This document shows positions 25,237-34,422 of a stretch of DNA of 64,000 bases, piece after piece (within the stretch, counting starts at the first letter, position 1; each line of letters starts with the position of its first letter). Below the pieces are notes generated by a model that saw only the letters and a program-made list of their open reading frames with translations, did not search any database and was not told the DNA's origin. The position numbers and the translations under genes were made by a program. The DNA is from Nocardia aurea (GTDB lineage: Bacteria; Actinomycetota; Actinomycetes; Mycobacteriales; Mycobacteriaceae), in the NCBI RefSeq assembly GCF_003123685.1, contig NZ_QCYJ01000020.1, positions 468,347 through 532,346 of the forward strand. Direction: 5' to 3'.

Positions 25237-25773
25237 ATGGCAACCGAATTCACCGAGAACCGCATCGTCGCAGGCGAATTGCCGACCCGATCGGCGCTGT
25301 TGCGCACCTTCCGCATGCCGGGCGATCCCCGACTGCGCGGACACCGGGTACTGGAGGCGGCCGGCGAACTGGTGGAATGCCACGAGAGCAGGCAGCGCGC
25401 GCTGCGAACCGCGCGCCGCCCCGGCGCGTCGAGCGGACGGGTCGCCGCGTGCGCCCAGCAGGTGGACGATATCGACCATCGCAGGGCCGAACTCGTCGGG
25501 CGGATCGATCGGTGGGTCGCGACGAATGTCGCCCACCGCGGTGGCGCGTCGCTGCATACCGAGACACTGGGCTCGGTGATCGACCGCCTCGCGGCGAAAT
25601 GGATTGTGGCACAACAGGCTGTCGGCCCGAGGGCGTCGATCGACGCACCGCGTCCGCTGCGGACGGACGGTATCGCCCACCTGGAATGGACCAGATTGGC
25701 CGAATTGGCAGACGGCTACCAGGATCTGATCACCGACGTGACCGAACACCGTCGAAGGCTGCCGGTCTGGTGA
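25237..25773 (+). CDS. DUF4254-like protein
   Basis: A 178-residue protein that resembles DUF4254: an N-terminal helix containing NRIVAGELPTRSALLRTFR, then VDDIDHRRAELVGRIDRWV, the most conserved stretch of that family (ID..R..LV..ID.W), and GSVIDRLAAKW. Function unknown. The ATG at 25237 was chosen because upstream sequence is Pro/Ser-rich and unconserved; the ribosome site is weak (AGGGGC). The stop lies in a terminator hairpin shared with the convergent desaturase operon. Confidence 0.6.
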   Translation: MATEFTENRIVAGELPTRSALLRTFRMPGDPRLRGHRVLEAAGELVECHESRQRALRTARRPGASSGRVAACAQQVDDIDHRRAELVGRIDRWVATNVAHRGGASLHTETLGSVIDRLAAKWIVAQQAVGPRASIDAPRPLRTDGIAHLEWTRLAELADGYQDLITDVTEHRRRLPVW

Positions 25774-25786
25774 CCGGCAGCCTTCG
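25753..25786. terminator. Bidirectional hairpin terminator
   Basis: CGAAGGCTGCCGGT / ACCGGCAGCCTTCG, a 14-bp perfect stem with a 6-nt loop, between the convergent DUF4254 gene and the desaturase operon. Confidence 0.7.
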
Positions 25787-25792
25787 GCTGGA

Positions 25793-26143
25793 CTATCGGC
25801 GATCGTCGGTGTCGGGCCGCACGGGTTCCGGATCGACGAGTTCGGTTTCCACGATCTCGGCATCCACGAACGGGGTCGTGCTCGGCGCCTCGTCGACGGT
25901 GTCGTCGATGATCGAGGCGTCACCGGTCGCGTCGAGCCCGCTCTCGCGGTCGGCCTCCGCGTCCTTGCGCGCGGCCGCGGCGGCCTCGTTCATCTCGATC
26001 GCGTCGGTGATCCACTCGCCGATCTCCCGGGTCACCTCGGCGACGGTGCCCGTGATGATGCCGGCGATATTTCCGACATGACGGGCTCCGGAAGACGTCA
26101 ATTCCTGAATCAAATCCTTGTTGCTCTCGAATTTCCCGATCAT
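25793..26143 (-). CDS. Small acidic protein abutting the desaturase gene, unknown function
   Basis: A 116-residue protein with an N-terminal helical half (MIGKFESNKDLIQELTSSG, then HVGNIAGIITGTVAEVTREI and GEWITDAIEM) and a long acidic, disordered tail (residues 65-116, many Asp/Glu/Pro/Thr). The middle helix is mildly hydrophobic and could lie on the membrane. The desaturase stop codon and this ATG touch (TAAATG), so it is translated as the third member of the reductase-desaturase operon. I do not know a function; the tight linkage suggests it serves the membrane-bound desaturase complex. Confidence 0.65.
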   Translation of the reverse strand: MIGKFESNKDLIQELTSSGARHVGNIAGIITGTVAEVTREIGEWITDAIEMNEAAAAARKDAEADRESGLDATGDASIIDDTVDEAPSTTPFVDAEIVETELVDPEPVRPDTDDRR

Positions 26144-27328
26144 TTACACGCCCACTTCGGTCGCCTTCCGCTGACGCATCACGATAACACCGGGTGAGGG
26201 GTCCATCCTGAGCGCAGCGGGCAGGAATTCGGCGATTCCGGATTCGAACAGCGCGGGCGGCAGTGCGAGCTTGAAGATCTTCGACCACACCGAACCGATC
26301 TGCTTGCCGAACGAACCGGTGTTGTACGGCAACCCGTACTTCTCGCACAGCTCGCGCACCTCACCCGCGATCTCCGGGTAGCGGTTGGCGGGCAGATCGG
26401 GGAACAGGTGATGTTCGATCTGGTGCGACAGATTGCCGGACATGATGTGGAACAGCCTGCTGCCGGTGATATTGGCCGATCCGAGCATCTGCCGGACGTA
26501 CCACTCGCCCCGAGTCTCCTCGGCGGTCTCGTCCTCGGTGAACGTCTGTACGCCCGAGGGGAAATGCCCGCAGAAGATGATCGAGTAGGCCCAGACGTTG
26601 CGCACCAGGTTCGCGGTGACATTGCCCGCCAGCGTGCTCAGGAACAGCGGACCCGACAGCGCGGGGAAGACGACGTAGTCCTTGAGGACCTGTCGTCCGG
26701 CCTTGCGCCACTGGCCCTTCAGCAGTGATTTGACCTGGTCCCACGACCGCTTGCCGCGCACGATGTTCTCGACCTCGAGGTCGTGGGCCATCACACCCCA
26801 CTCGAACAGCATCATCAGCGCGAACGCGTAGACGGGATTGCCCAGCCGCGCGATGTTCCACTCCTGGGCCTGGTCCATCCGCAGGATGCCGTAGCCGATG
26901 TCGCGGTCCATGCCGTGGATATTGGTGAAGGTGTGGTGCAGGTAGTTGTGCGAATGCTTCCACTGATCGGCCGGGCAGACCGTATCCCACTCGAACTCGC
27001 GGGAATTCAGGTCCGGCTCACGCATCCAGTCGTACTGACCGTGCATGACGTTGTGGCCGATCTCCATATTGTCCAGGATCTTCGACACACTGAGCGCGGC
27101 CACCGCGGCCAGCCAGACCGGCGGCAGGAAGCCCAGGTACATCAGGCCGCGGCCCGCGATCTCGAAACCGCGCTGCGCCTTGATGATCGAGTAGATGTAT
27201 TCGCGGTCGCGTTCGCCGAGGTCGGCGACGACGCGCTCACGCAGTTCGTCGAGCGCCTTGCCCAGTTCTTCGACCTGGTCGGGGCTCAGGACCAGCGGTC
27301 CGTCTTTGGTTTCGGTCAGAATGGTCAT
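26144..27328 (-). CDS. Acyl-CoA fatty acid desaturase (DesA3-like)
   Basis: A 394-residue membrane-bound di-iron desaturase. The three His boxes are HNVMHGQYDW, HSHNYLHH and HQIEHH (near residues 90, 125 and 310), with hydrophobic segments between them. It most resembles Mtb DesA3 (Rv3229c), the stearoyl-CoA delta-9 desaturase making oleate for membrane and storage lipids. Electrons come from the oxidoreductase encoded just upstream (25-base gap). The ATG at 27328 starts MTILTETKDG; an in-frame extension further up would be antisense-type, Arg-rich sequence. A divergent TetR gene beyond the reductase is the likely regulator. Confidence 0.9.
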   Translation of the reverse strand: MTILTETKDGPLVLSPDQVEELGKALDELRERVVADLGERDREYIYSIIKAQRGFEIAGRGLMYLGFLPPVWLAAVAALSVSKILDNMEIGHNVMHGQYDWMREPDLNSREFEWDTVCPADQWKHSHNYLHHTFTNIHGMDRDIGYGILRMDQAQEWNIARLGNPVYAFALMMLFEWGVMAHDLEVENIVRGKRSWDQVKSLLKGQWRKAGRQVLKDYVVFPALSGPLFLSTLAGNVTANLVRNVWAYSIIFCGHFPSGVQTFTEDETAEETRGEWYVRQMLGSANITGSRLFHIMSGNLSHQIEHHLFPDLPANRYPEIAGEVRELCEKYGLPYNTGSFGKQIGSVWSKIFKLALPPALFESGIAEFLPAALRMDPSPGVIVMRQRKATEVGV

Positions 27329-27353
27329 ATTCGAATCCCCTGTCGATTGATTC

Positions 27354-28466
27354 TCAGATGTCGATCTCGACGTCGCCCACGGGGGCGTTGATGCACAGCT
27401 GGATGGGCTGATCCGGATCACTGTCGGTTTCACCGGTCCGCAGGTTGCGGGTGCAACCGGTGCGGCGAACCGCCGTGCAGGAGAAGCAGATACCCATCCG
27501 GCAGCCGAACTCCGGGCTGAGTCCGGCGCCCTCGGCCTGTTCGAGCAGACTGGCACCGGTGTTGTCGGCGCTGACCCCGCTGCCGGAGAAGTTCACCGTG
27601 CCGTGCGCCGCCTCGCTGTCGACGGGAGCGAGCGCGAGGGTGAACTCCTCGGTGTGCAGCCGGTCGGACACCTGCTCGGCCGCGAAGATCTCGCCCGCCG
27701 CGTCCATCAGCCGCTTCGGCCCGCAGACGAAGGTCTGCGCGTCGGCGAACCAGGGCGCTACCCGCACCAGCTCGTCGTAGCCGAAATACCCGCCGCCGCT
27801 GACTTCTACACATGCGCCGGTGGCCGCCGAACCGATCGGGTCGGTGGCGCGCCTGCCCGGATAGCGCAGTTCGATGCGGAAGTTGCGGTGCGAGCGCGCG
27901 ATCGCGTCGAGTTCGGCGCGATGCGGGACGAGAACCGGCGACTTCGCGTAGTGCAGGAAGACCAGTTCGCCCCGATATCCCTTGGCCGCCAGCGTTTGCA
28001 TCATCGACAGCACCGGCGTGATGCCGCTGCCGCCGCTGATCAGCAGGATCCGGTCGGGACGTGATTCGGGCAGCGCGAACGTACCGTCGGCCGGTGCCAG
28101 GTCGACCACCATGCCGACAGCGGCGTTGTGATGCAGGTACTGCGACACCAGCCCGCCCCGGTGGGCCTTGACGGTCAACTGGATGTAGCGCCCGCGCCCG
28201 CCCTCGGGATTCACCGGCGAATAGCACCTGGTGTGACGCACACCGTCGATCACCACGCCGATCCGGACGAACTGGCCCGCGGTGTGGCCGCGCCAATGCC
28301 GGGTCGGGCGCAGGGTGAGCGTCACCGATCCGGGCGTCGAGCGGCGCACGTGGGTGATCTCGGCCCGCATCTGACGCGCGGTCAGGGTCGGACGGACCAA
28401 TTCGAGGTAGCGGTCGAGCGGGTGCGGCGTGGTCAGGGTCTGCACCAGATCGATGAGATCCACCAT
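27354..28466 (-). CDS. Desaturase-linked ferredoxin reductase (Rv3230c-like)
   Basis: A 370-residue oxidoreductase with an FAD domain (RCYSPVNPEGG near 95), an NAD(P)H domain (GGSGITPVLSM near 160, FVCGPKRLMDAAG near 250) and a C-terminal plant-type [2Fe-2S] domain (CRMGICFSCTAVRRTGC, last 70 residues). Mtb Rv3230c has this layout and supplies electrons from NADPH to DesA3. GGAGA precedes the ATG. First gene of the three-gene desaturase operon, facing a TetR gene across a 170-base region with a DesT-like operator. Confidence 0.9.
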   Translation of the reverse strand: MVDLIDLVQTLTTPHPLDRYLELVRPTLTARQMRAEITHVRRSTPGSVTLTLRPTRHWRGHTAGQFVRIGVVIDGVRHTRCYSPVNPEGGRGRYIQLTVKAHRGGLVSQYLHHNAAVGMVVDLAPADGTFALPESRPDRILLISGGSGITPVLSMMQTLAAKGYRGELVFLHYAKSPVLVPHRAELDAIARSHRNFRIELRYPGRRATDPIGSAATGACVEVSGGGYFGYDELVRVAPWFADAQTFVCGPKRLMDAAGEIFAAEQVSDRLHTEEFTLALAPVDSEAAHGTVNFSGSGVSADNTGASLLEQAEGAGLSPEFGCRMGICFSCTAVRRTGCTRNLRTGETDSDPDQPIQLCINAPVGDVEIDI

Positions 28467-28513
28467 CAGATTCTCCGTGCCTCTCGGGGGCTGCGGCGTG
28501 CTCCCACAATTTC

Positions 28514-28531
28514 AGTGCACGCCTGTACACT
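28514..28531. promoter_or_regulatory. DesT-like operator (imperfect palindrome) at the desaturase locus
   Basis: AGTGCACGCCTGTACACT is an 18-bp dyad (AGTGyAC-N4-GTrCACT) located 47 bases upstream of the reductase start and 107 before the TetR gene. It resembles the AGTGAAC...GT.GACT type palindrome reported for Pseudomonas DesT; assignment to the adjacent TetR is inference. Confidence 0.5.
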
Positions 28532-28601
28532 CAACTAGTGTGACTGATGAACGGGGTCAGGTGTCAACCGGCAAGTTGTGTGACCCGAACAACATCCTTG
28601 G

Positions 28602-28628
28602 AACGGACGTATGGTGAACGGATGTATG
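28602..28628 (+). repeat. Direct repeat AACGGAyGTATG x2 before the TetR gene
   Basis: AACGGACGTATG (28602-28613) and AACGGATGTATG (28617-28628) differ at one base and overlap the -10 region of the TetR gene; GGTGA...TCACC (28613-28634) is an additional loose dyad. A possible autoregulatory site. Confidence 0.3.
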
Positions 28629-28630
28629 CT
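28625..28630 (+). promoter_or_regulatory. -10 element TATGCT, predicted leaderless promoter of TetR gene
   Basis: TATGCT ends 7 nt before the ATG at 28638, with TTGGAA about 19-20 bp further up. Confidence 0.45.
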
Positions 28631-28637
28631 CACCGTG

Positions 28638-29258
28638 ATGACTGAGCAGGCAGCGACCAGAAATGAGCGCAAGGAGCGCACCCGGCAGGCCCTGCTGGAG
28701 GGCACCCTCGCCCTCGCCTCCGACCGCGGATTCGCCGCGCTCAGCCTGCGCGAGATCGCCCGGTCGGCCGGTATCGTGCCGACGGCTTTCTACCGTCATT
28801 TCGATTCACTGGAAGATCTCGGCGCGACCCTGGTCGACGACGGGGTGACCGCGTTGCGGCTGGCGCTGCGTGAGGTACGCCGCAATCCCGACGCGGGCCT
28901 GACCGAGACGGTGCGGTTCGTCTTCGATCAGGTCGGCCCCAAACGCGACCTGTTCGGCTTCCTGACCAGGGAACGCCACGGCGGGTCGGCGGTACTGCGC
29001 CGCGCCATCGCGACGGAATTGCAGTTGATCGTGCGCGAACTCGTCGCCGATCTCTCGCGCGTGCGCGCGCTGGACGAGTGGAGTCCGCGCGATCTGGAGA
29101 TCGCCGCCGACCTGCTGGTCTCCACGGTGACCGACGGCATCGCCGCCTATATCTCCGCGTCCTCGCGCGAGGCCCAGCACATCATCGACCGGACCGTCCA
29201 GCAGGTCCGTCTGATCTCCCTCGGCATGGGAGCCTGGTCACCGCCGAAACCGCGATAG
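28638..29258 (+). CDS. TetR-family regulator, probable desaturase repressor
   Basis: A 206-residue TetR regulator. The N-terminal HTH reads ERTRQALLEGTLALASDRGFAALSLREIARSAGIVPTAFYRHF, followed by an all-helical ligand domain. Position (divergent from a desaturase plus reductase), and the DesT-like palindrome between them, suggest it senses acyl-CoA composition and controls unsaturated fatty acid synthesis, as Pseudomonas DesT does for desCB. That role is inferred. The ATG at 28638 fits a leaderless transcript; an upstream in-frame start exists at 28611. Confidence 0.8.
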   Translation: MTEQAATRNERKERTRQALLEGTLALASDRGFAALSLREIARSAGIVPTAFYRHFDSLEDLGATLVDDGVTALRLALREVRRNPDAGLTETVRFVFDQVGPKRDLFGFLTRERHGGSAVLRRAIATELQLIVRELVADLSRVRALDEWSPRDLEIAADLLVSTVTDGIAAYISASSREAQHIIDRTVQQVRLISLGMGAWSPPKPR

Positions 29259-29276
29259 CGGCGTCGGGCCTCGCGG

Positions 29277-30623
29277 TCAGGCGGGCGGGTACACCGTCTC
29301 GACGGCACGATCCGGTCCACGCACGGGCAGCAGAGCGATCAGCCCGACCGCGAGGACGAGCAGCAGCCCGATGATGCCCGCCCGTTCGGCGTCGAAGAGC
29401 CAGACGAAAAGGCCGAACAGAGCGGGGGCGAGGAAAGACGCGGCGCGCCCGGTCGTGGTGTAGAGGCCGAACAACTGACCCTCGCGCCCGGGCGGCGCGA
29501 TCCTGACCAGGAAGGACCGCGCCGAAGCCTGCGCGGGGCCCACCGACACGGTGAGCAGCAGGCCGAAGACCCAGAACAGCACCGGGCCGGAGACGACGAG
29601 CAGAACGGTCCCCCAGACCAGCATCGACGCCAGCGAGACCACGATCACCACCTTGGGCCCGACCCGATCATCGAAACGGCCCGCGATCAGCGCGCCGATC
29701 GCGGCGACCACATTGGCGGCGACACCGAACAGCAGCACATCGGCGTCCGCGATGCCGTACACCCGCACGGCCAGTACCGCGCCGAAGGTGAAGACACCAG
29801 CCAGGCCGTCCCGGAATACCGCGCTGGCCAGCAGGAAGCCGACCGTGCGCCGGTCCACGGACCACAGTTCGCGCAGATCCCGCCACAACACCCGGTAGGA
29901 GCCGAACAATCCGGCCTTGTCCGCACCGGGATCGGCTGTCGTATGCGGTATCTCGGGGACCGAGAGCAGCACGGGCAGGGCGAACACGGCGAACCAGACC
30001 GCCGCGAGAATCGCGACGAGGCGGATGTTCAATCCGTCGTCGGTGGGCATCCCGAGCAGTCCCCGGTTGTCGCCGTCGCCGGAGATGAATCCGAAGTAAC
30101 AGATCAGCAGCAGGAAGATGCCGCCGAAATAGCCCATGGCCCAGCCGAATCCGGAGACCCGCCCGACGGTGGCCGGGGTGGAGACCTGGCGCAGCATGGC
30201 GTTGTAGGGCACACCGGCCAGTTCGAACATCGTGGAGCCGAAGGCGAGCAGGACCAGGCCGAGCCACAGGTCGTTGTAGTCGTCGTGCACGAAGAACAGC
30301 CCGGTCATCGACAGGATCGTCAGCGCGGTCAGCACGGCGAGCGCGCGTTTGCGGCGGGCGGCGGCGTCGAAGTACTGGCCGCTGATCGGCGCGGTGAGCG
30401 CGACGATCACGCCCGCGATGGCGATGGCCCAGCCGAGCCACGAGCTGGCGCTGATCCCGCCGGGCAGATCGTCGCCCACCGTGTCGGTGAGATAGACCGA
30501 GAAGACGAAGGTCAGGATGACCGCCTGGAACGCGGACGATCCCCAATCCCACAGCCCCCACGCCACGATCTGCCCGCGCCCGGCGGCCTGCCCAATGGTC
30601 GCCTCGGCGTTCACCTCGGTCAT
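29277..30623 (-). CDS. MFS transporter (UMF1/Atg22-like)
   Basis: A 448-residue major facilitator protein with 12 helices. The first segment GLWDWGSSAFQAVILTFVFSVYLTD and the later FGSTMFELAGVPYNAMLRQVS and VGPAQASARSFLVRIAPPGREGQLFGLY are typical of the UMF1/vacuole-effluxer Atg22-like subgroup, which exports amino acids or other small molecules. The ATG at 30623 sits 7 nt after TAGGCT; a much longer in-frame stretch upstream runs antisense through the PadR gene and is rejected. Divergent from padR with a palindromic operator between them, so probably under its control. Confidence 0.85.
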   Translation of the reverse strand: MTEVNAEATIGQAAGRGQIVAWGLWDWGSSAFQAVILTFVFSVYLTDTVGDDLPGGISASSWLGWAIAIAGVIVALTAPISGQYFDAAARRKRALAVLTALTILSMTGLFFVHDDYNDLWLGLVLLAFGSTMFELAGVPYNAMLRQVSTPATVGRVSGFGWAMGYFGGIFLLLICYFGFISGDGDNRGLLGMPTDDGLNIRLVAILAAVWFAVFALPVLLSVPEIPHTTADPGADKAGLFGSYRVLWRDLRELWSVDRRTVGFLLASAVFRDGLAGVFTFGAVLAVRVYGIADADVLLFGVAANVVAAIGALIAGRFDDRVGPKVVIVVSLASMLVWGTVLLVVSGPVLFWVFGLLLTVSVGPAQASARSFLVRIAPPGREGQLFGLYTTTGRAASFLAPALFGLFVWLFDAERAGIIGLLLVLAVGLIALLPVRGPDRAVETVYPPA

Positions 30624-30630
30624 GTCGCGC

Positions 30631-30636
30631 AGCCTA
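30631..30636 (-). promoter_or_regulatory. -10 element TAGGCT, predicted leaderless promoter of MFS gene
   Basis: On the minus strand TAGGCT, 7 nt, then the ATG at 30623. Confidence 0.45.
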
Positions 30637-30685
30637 ACGGGGATCGGGGCCACGTACGGGGGCAACAACCGAGGACCATGGCGCG

Positions 30686-30705
30686 CTATGCACCTAATTG
30701 CATAG
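30686..30705. promoter_or_regulatory. Perfect inverted repeat CTATGCA-N6-TGCATAG, probable PadR operator
   Basis: Seven-base perfect arms in the 111-base region between the divergent MFS and PadR genes, overlapping the expected -35 regions. PadR dimers bind ATGC/ATGT-type dyads, so this is the likely shared operator. Confidence 0.6.
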
Positions 30706-30721
30706 TACCGAGTGTTACGGC

Positions 30722-30727
30722 TATCCT
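30722..30727 (+). promoter_or_regulatory. -10 element TATCCT, predicted leaderless promoter of padR-like gene
   Basis: TATCCT ends 7 nt before the ATG at 30735. Confidence 0.45.
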
Positions 30728-30734
30728 GTCCGGC

Positions 30735-31292
30735 ATGGCCCTCGAGCACGCGTTGCTGGTATCCCTGACCGAGCGCGCCGGCTCGGGCTACGAGTTGGCG
30801 CGGCGCTTCGACAAATCGATCGGCTTCTTCTGGAACGCCACCCACCAGCAGATCTATCGCGTCCTCAAGCGCATGGAGGAATCCGGCTGGCTCGACGGTG
30901 TGACGGTGGCCCAGGAGGGCAAGCCCGACAAGAAGGTGTATTCGGTGAACGAGGAGGGCCGCGCCGAATTGTCGCGCTGGATCGCCGAACCCACCGATAC
31001 CGATCTGCCGCGCAGCGAACTCGGCGTGAAGATCCGCGCCGCCGCCCACGGCGATATCGCCGCGTTGTGCACCGAGGTCAACCGGCACCGCGACCAGCAC
31101 GCCCAGCGACTCGAGGTGTATCTGCGCATCGAGAAGAACGACTTTCCCGCGCCGGAACAGCTCACCGGCACCACCCTGCACCAATACCTGGTCCTGCGCG
31201 GTGGGATTCGCGTGGAATCCGGATTCGTCGAATGGTGCGACGAAGTCCTGCAAGCCCTACGACCGGTTGCGTCAGCCCCGCACCCGGAGTGA
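30735..31292 (+). CDS. PadR-family transcriptional regulator
   Basis: A 185-residue PadR regulator with the N-terminal winged helix MALEHALLVSLTERAGSGYELARRFDKSIGFFWNATHQQIYRVLKRMEESGWL (split here only for description: recognition segment QQIYRVLKRME) and a C-terminal vir-type helical domain (about 95-180). It probably represses itself and the divergent MFS gene through the 30686 dyad. The ATG follows a -10 at 7 nt. The next gene, a 2,4-dienoyl-CoA reductase, starts only 15 bases later, so the two may be cotranscribed. Confidence 0.85.
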   Translation: MALEHALLVSLTERAGSGYELARRFDKSIGFFWNATHQQIYRVLKRMEESGWLDGVTVAQEGKPDKKVYSVNEEGRAELSRWIAEPTDTDLPRSELGVKIRAAAHGDIAALCTEVNRHRDQHAQRLEVYLRIEKNDFPAPEQLTGTTLHQYLVLRGGIRVESGFVEWCDEVLQALRPVASAPHPE

Positions 31293-33338
<2,046 letters not shown>

Positions 33339-33465
33339 CGTCCACCCCAGCCTGGACCAGGGGATTCCGGTCCACGCTGATCAGGCCGCGCTCCCGGTGG
33401 GTTCCTGCGTGGCGGGATCACGCGGGCGTCCCGTTACCTGCGAACGTGCCCGCGCCCCCATCGCC

Positions 33466-33471
33466 TAGGCT
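33466..33471 (+). promoter_or_regulatory. -10 element TAGGCT, predicted leaderless promoter of cmrA
   Basis: TAGGCT, 6 nt, then the GTG at 33478; no Shine-Dalgarno. Confidence 0.45.
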
Positions 33472-33477
33472 CGCAGC

Positions 33478-34281
33478 GTGAGCCTGCCTTCCCCCTCTTC
33501 CGAGAACCGCGCGGTCGTCACCGGCGCGTCGTCCGGTATCGGCACCGCCCTCGCCACCGAACTCGCGGCGCGCGGATATTCGCTGATCCTCGTCGCACGG
33601 CGAGGTGAACTGCTCGACAAACTGGCGCAGCGGCTCACCTCGGCACACGGAATCACCGCCGAGGTGCGCGCGGTCGACCTCTCGGACCGGGCCCAGCGCG
33701 GGCCGCTCGCCGAGGAGCTCGCGGCGCGCGATATCGCCGTGCTGTGCAACAACGCGGGTGTGGCGACCTTCGGCGCGGTCGCCGACCTCGATCCGGCGTT
33801 CGAGCGTTCGGTGATGGAACTCAACGCGGTCGCGGTGCACGATCTCACCCTCGCCGTCCTGCCCGGCATGATCGAACGCGGTGGCGGTGGCATCCTCATC
33901 ACCGGCTCGGCGGCCGGGAACATGCCGATCCCGAACAACACGACCTACGCGGCGAGCAAGGCCTTCGCCAACAGTTTCTCCGAATCGCTGCGCGGTGAGC
34001 TGCGCGGCAGCGGCGTCAACGTCACCTTGCTCGCCCCGGGCCCGGTGCGCACCGACAATCCCGAGCAGACCGAGGCGTTCGTCTCCGACAACAAGGTGCC
34101 CGAATTCATCTGGGTCTCGGCCGAATACACCGCGAAACTGTCGCTGGACGCCCTGGCGCGCAACAAGATGCGCGTCGTCCCGGGACTGCTCGGCAAGGGC
34201 ATGAGCGTCGCGGGACAGTTCGCGCCGCGCGCGCTGTCCGCGCCGATCGCGGGTGCGCTCTACAAACGACTGGGCAACTGA
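33478..34281 (+). CDS. cmrA: Mycolate-motif reductase CmrA (SDR family)
   Basis: A 267-residue short-chain dehydrogenase: NADPH loop VVTGASSGIGTALATELAA, CNNAGVATFG, the serine in ITGSAAGNMPIPNN and the catalytic TYAASKAFAN. The whole chain closely follows Mtb Rv2509 (for example VAVHDLTLAVLPGMIERG, SESLRGELRGSGVNVTLLAPGPVRT, NKMRVVPGL), the enzyme that reduces the 3-oxo-mycolyl ester after Pks13 condensation to give mature mycolic acid. It lies near the herA-like gene and orn, as Rv2509 does near Rv2510c and Rv2511, which supports orthology. The GTG start is directly behind a -10 hexamer. Confidence 0.88.
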   Translation: MSLPSPSSENRAVVTGASSGIGTALATELAARGYSLILVARRGELLDKLAQRLTSAHGITAEVRAVDLSDRAQRGPLAEELAARDIAVLCNNAGVATFGAVADLDPAFERSVMELNAVAVHDLTLAVLPGMIERGGGGILITGSAAGNMPIPNNTTYAASKAFANSFSESLRGELRGSGVNVTLLAPGPVRTDNPEQTEAFVSDNKVPEFIWVSAEYTAKLSLDALARNKMRVVPGLLGKGMSVAGQFAPRALSAPIAGALYKRLGN

Positions 34282-34291
34282 CCGCGCCCCG

Positions 34292-34311
34292 GTCAAGAAC
34301 CCGTCAAGAAC
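34292..34311 (+). repeat. Direct repeat GTCAAGAAC x2, 11-bp period
   Basis: GTCAAGAAC at 34292-34300 and 34303-34311, 110 bases before the lysA paralogue and just after cmrA. The helical-turn spacing is typical of OmpR/PhoB-family response-regulator sites; it could regulate the lysA paralogue. Confidence 0.4.
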
Positions 34312-34422
34312 GGTTCGCCGCCGGTCAGGGATGTGCAAACGTCCGACCGCGGACTGCGCGTCCGGCGTATGCCTGACATCGACCCCGCGTAAAGAACAGC
34401 GGGGACGCCCTCAGGAGACACC

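Noticed and set aside
25003..25923. 306-codon minus-strand frame opposite the DUF4254 gene
   Set aside because: It covers the terminator and the convergent operon end in the wrong frame; Ser/Pro/Arg-rich.
29943..30734. 264-codon extension upstream of the PadR start
   Set aside because: Antisense to the MFS gene and composed of Glu/Gln/Gly/Arg; PadR homology starts at 30735.
30624..31253. 210-codon extension of the MFS gene over padR
   Set aside because: Antisense to the PadR gene; the MFS fold starts at 30623, which also has a -10 at the leaderless distance.
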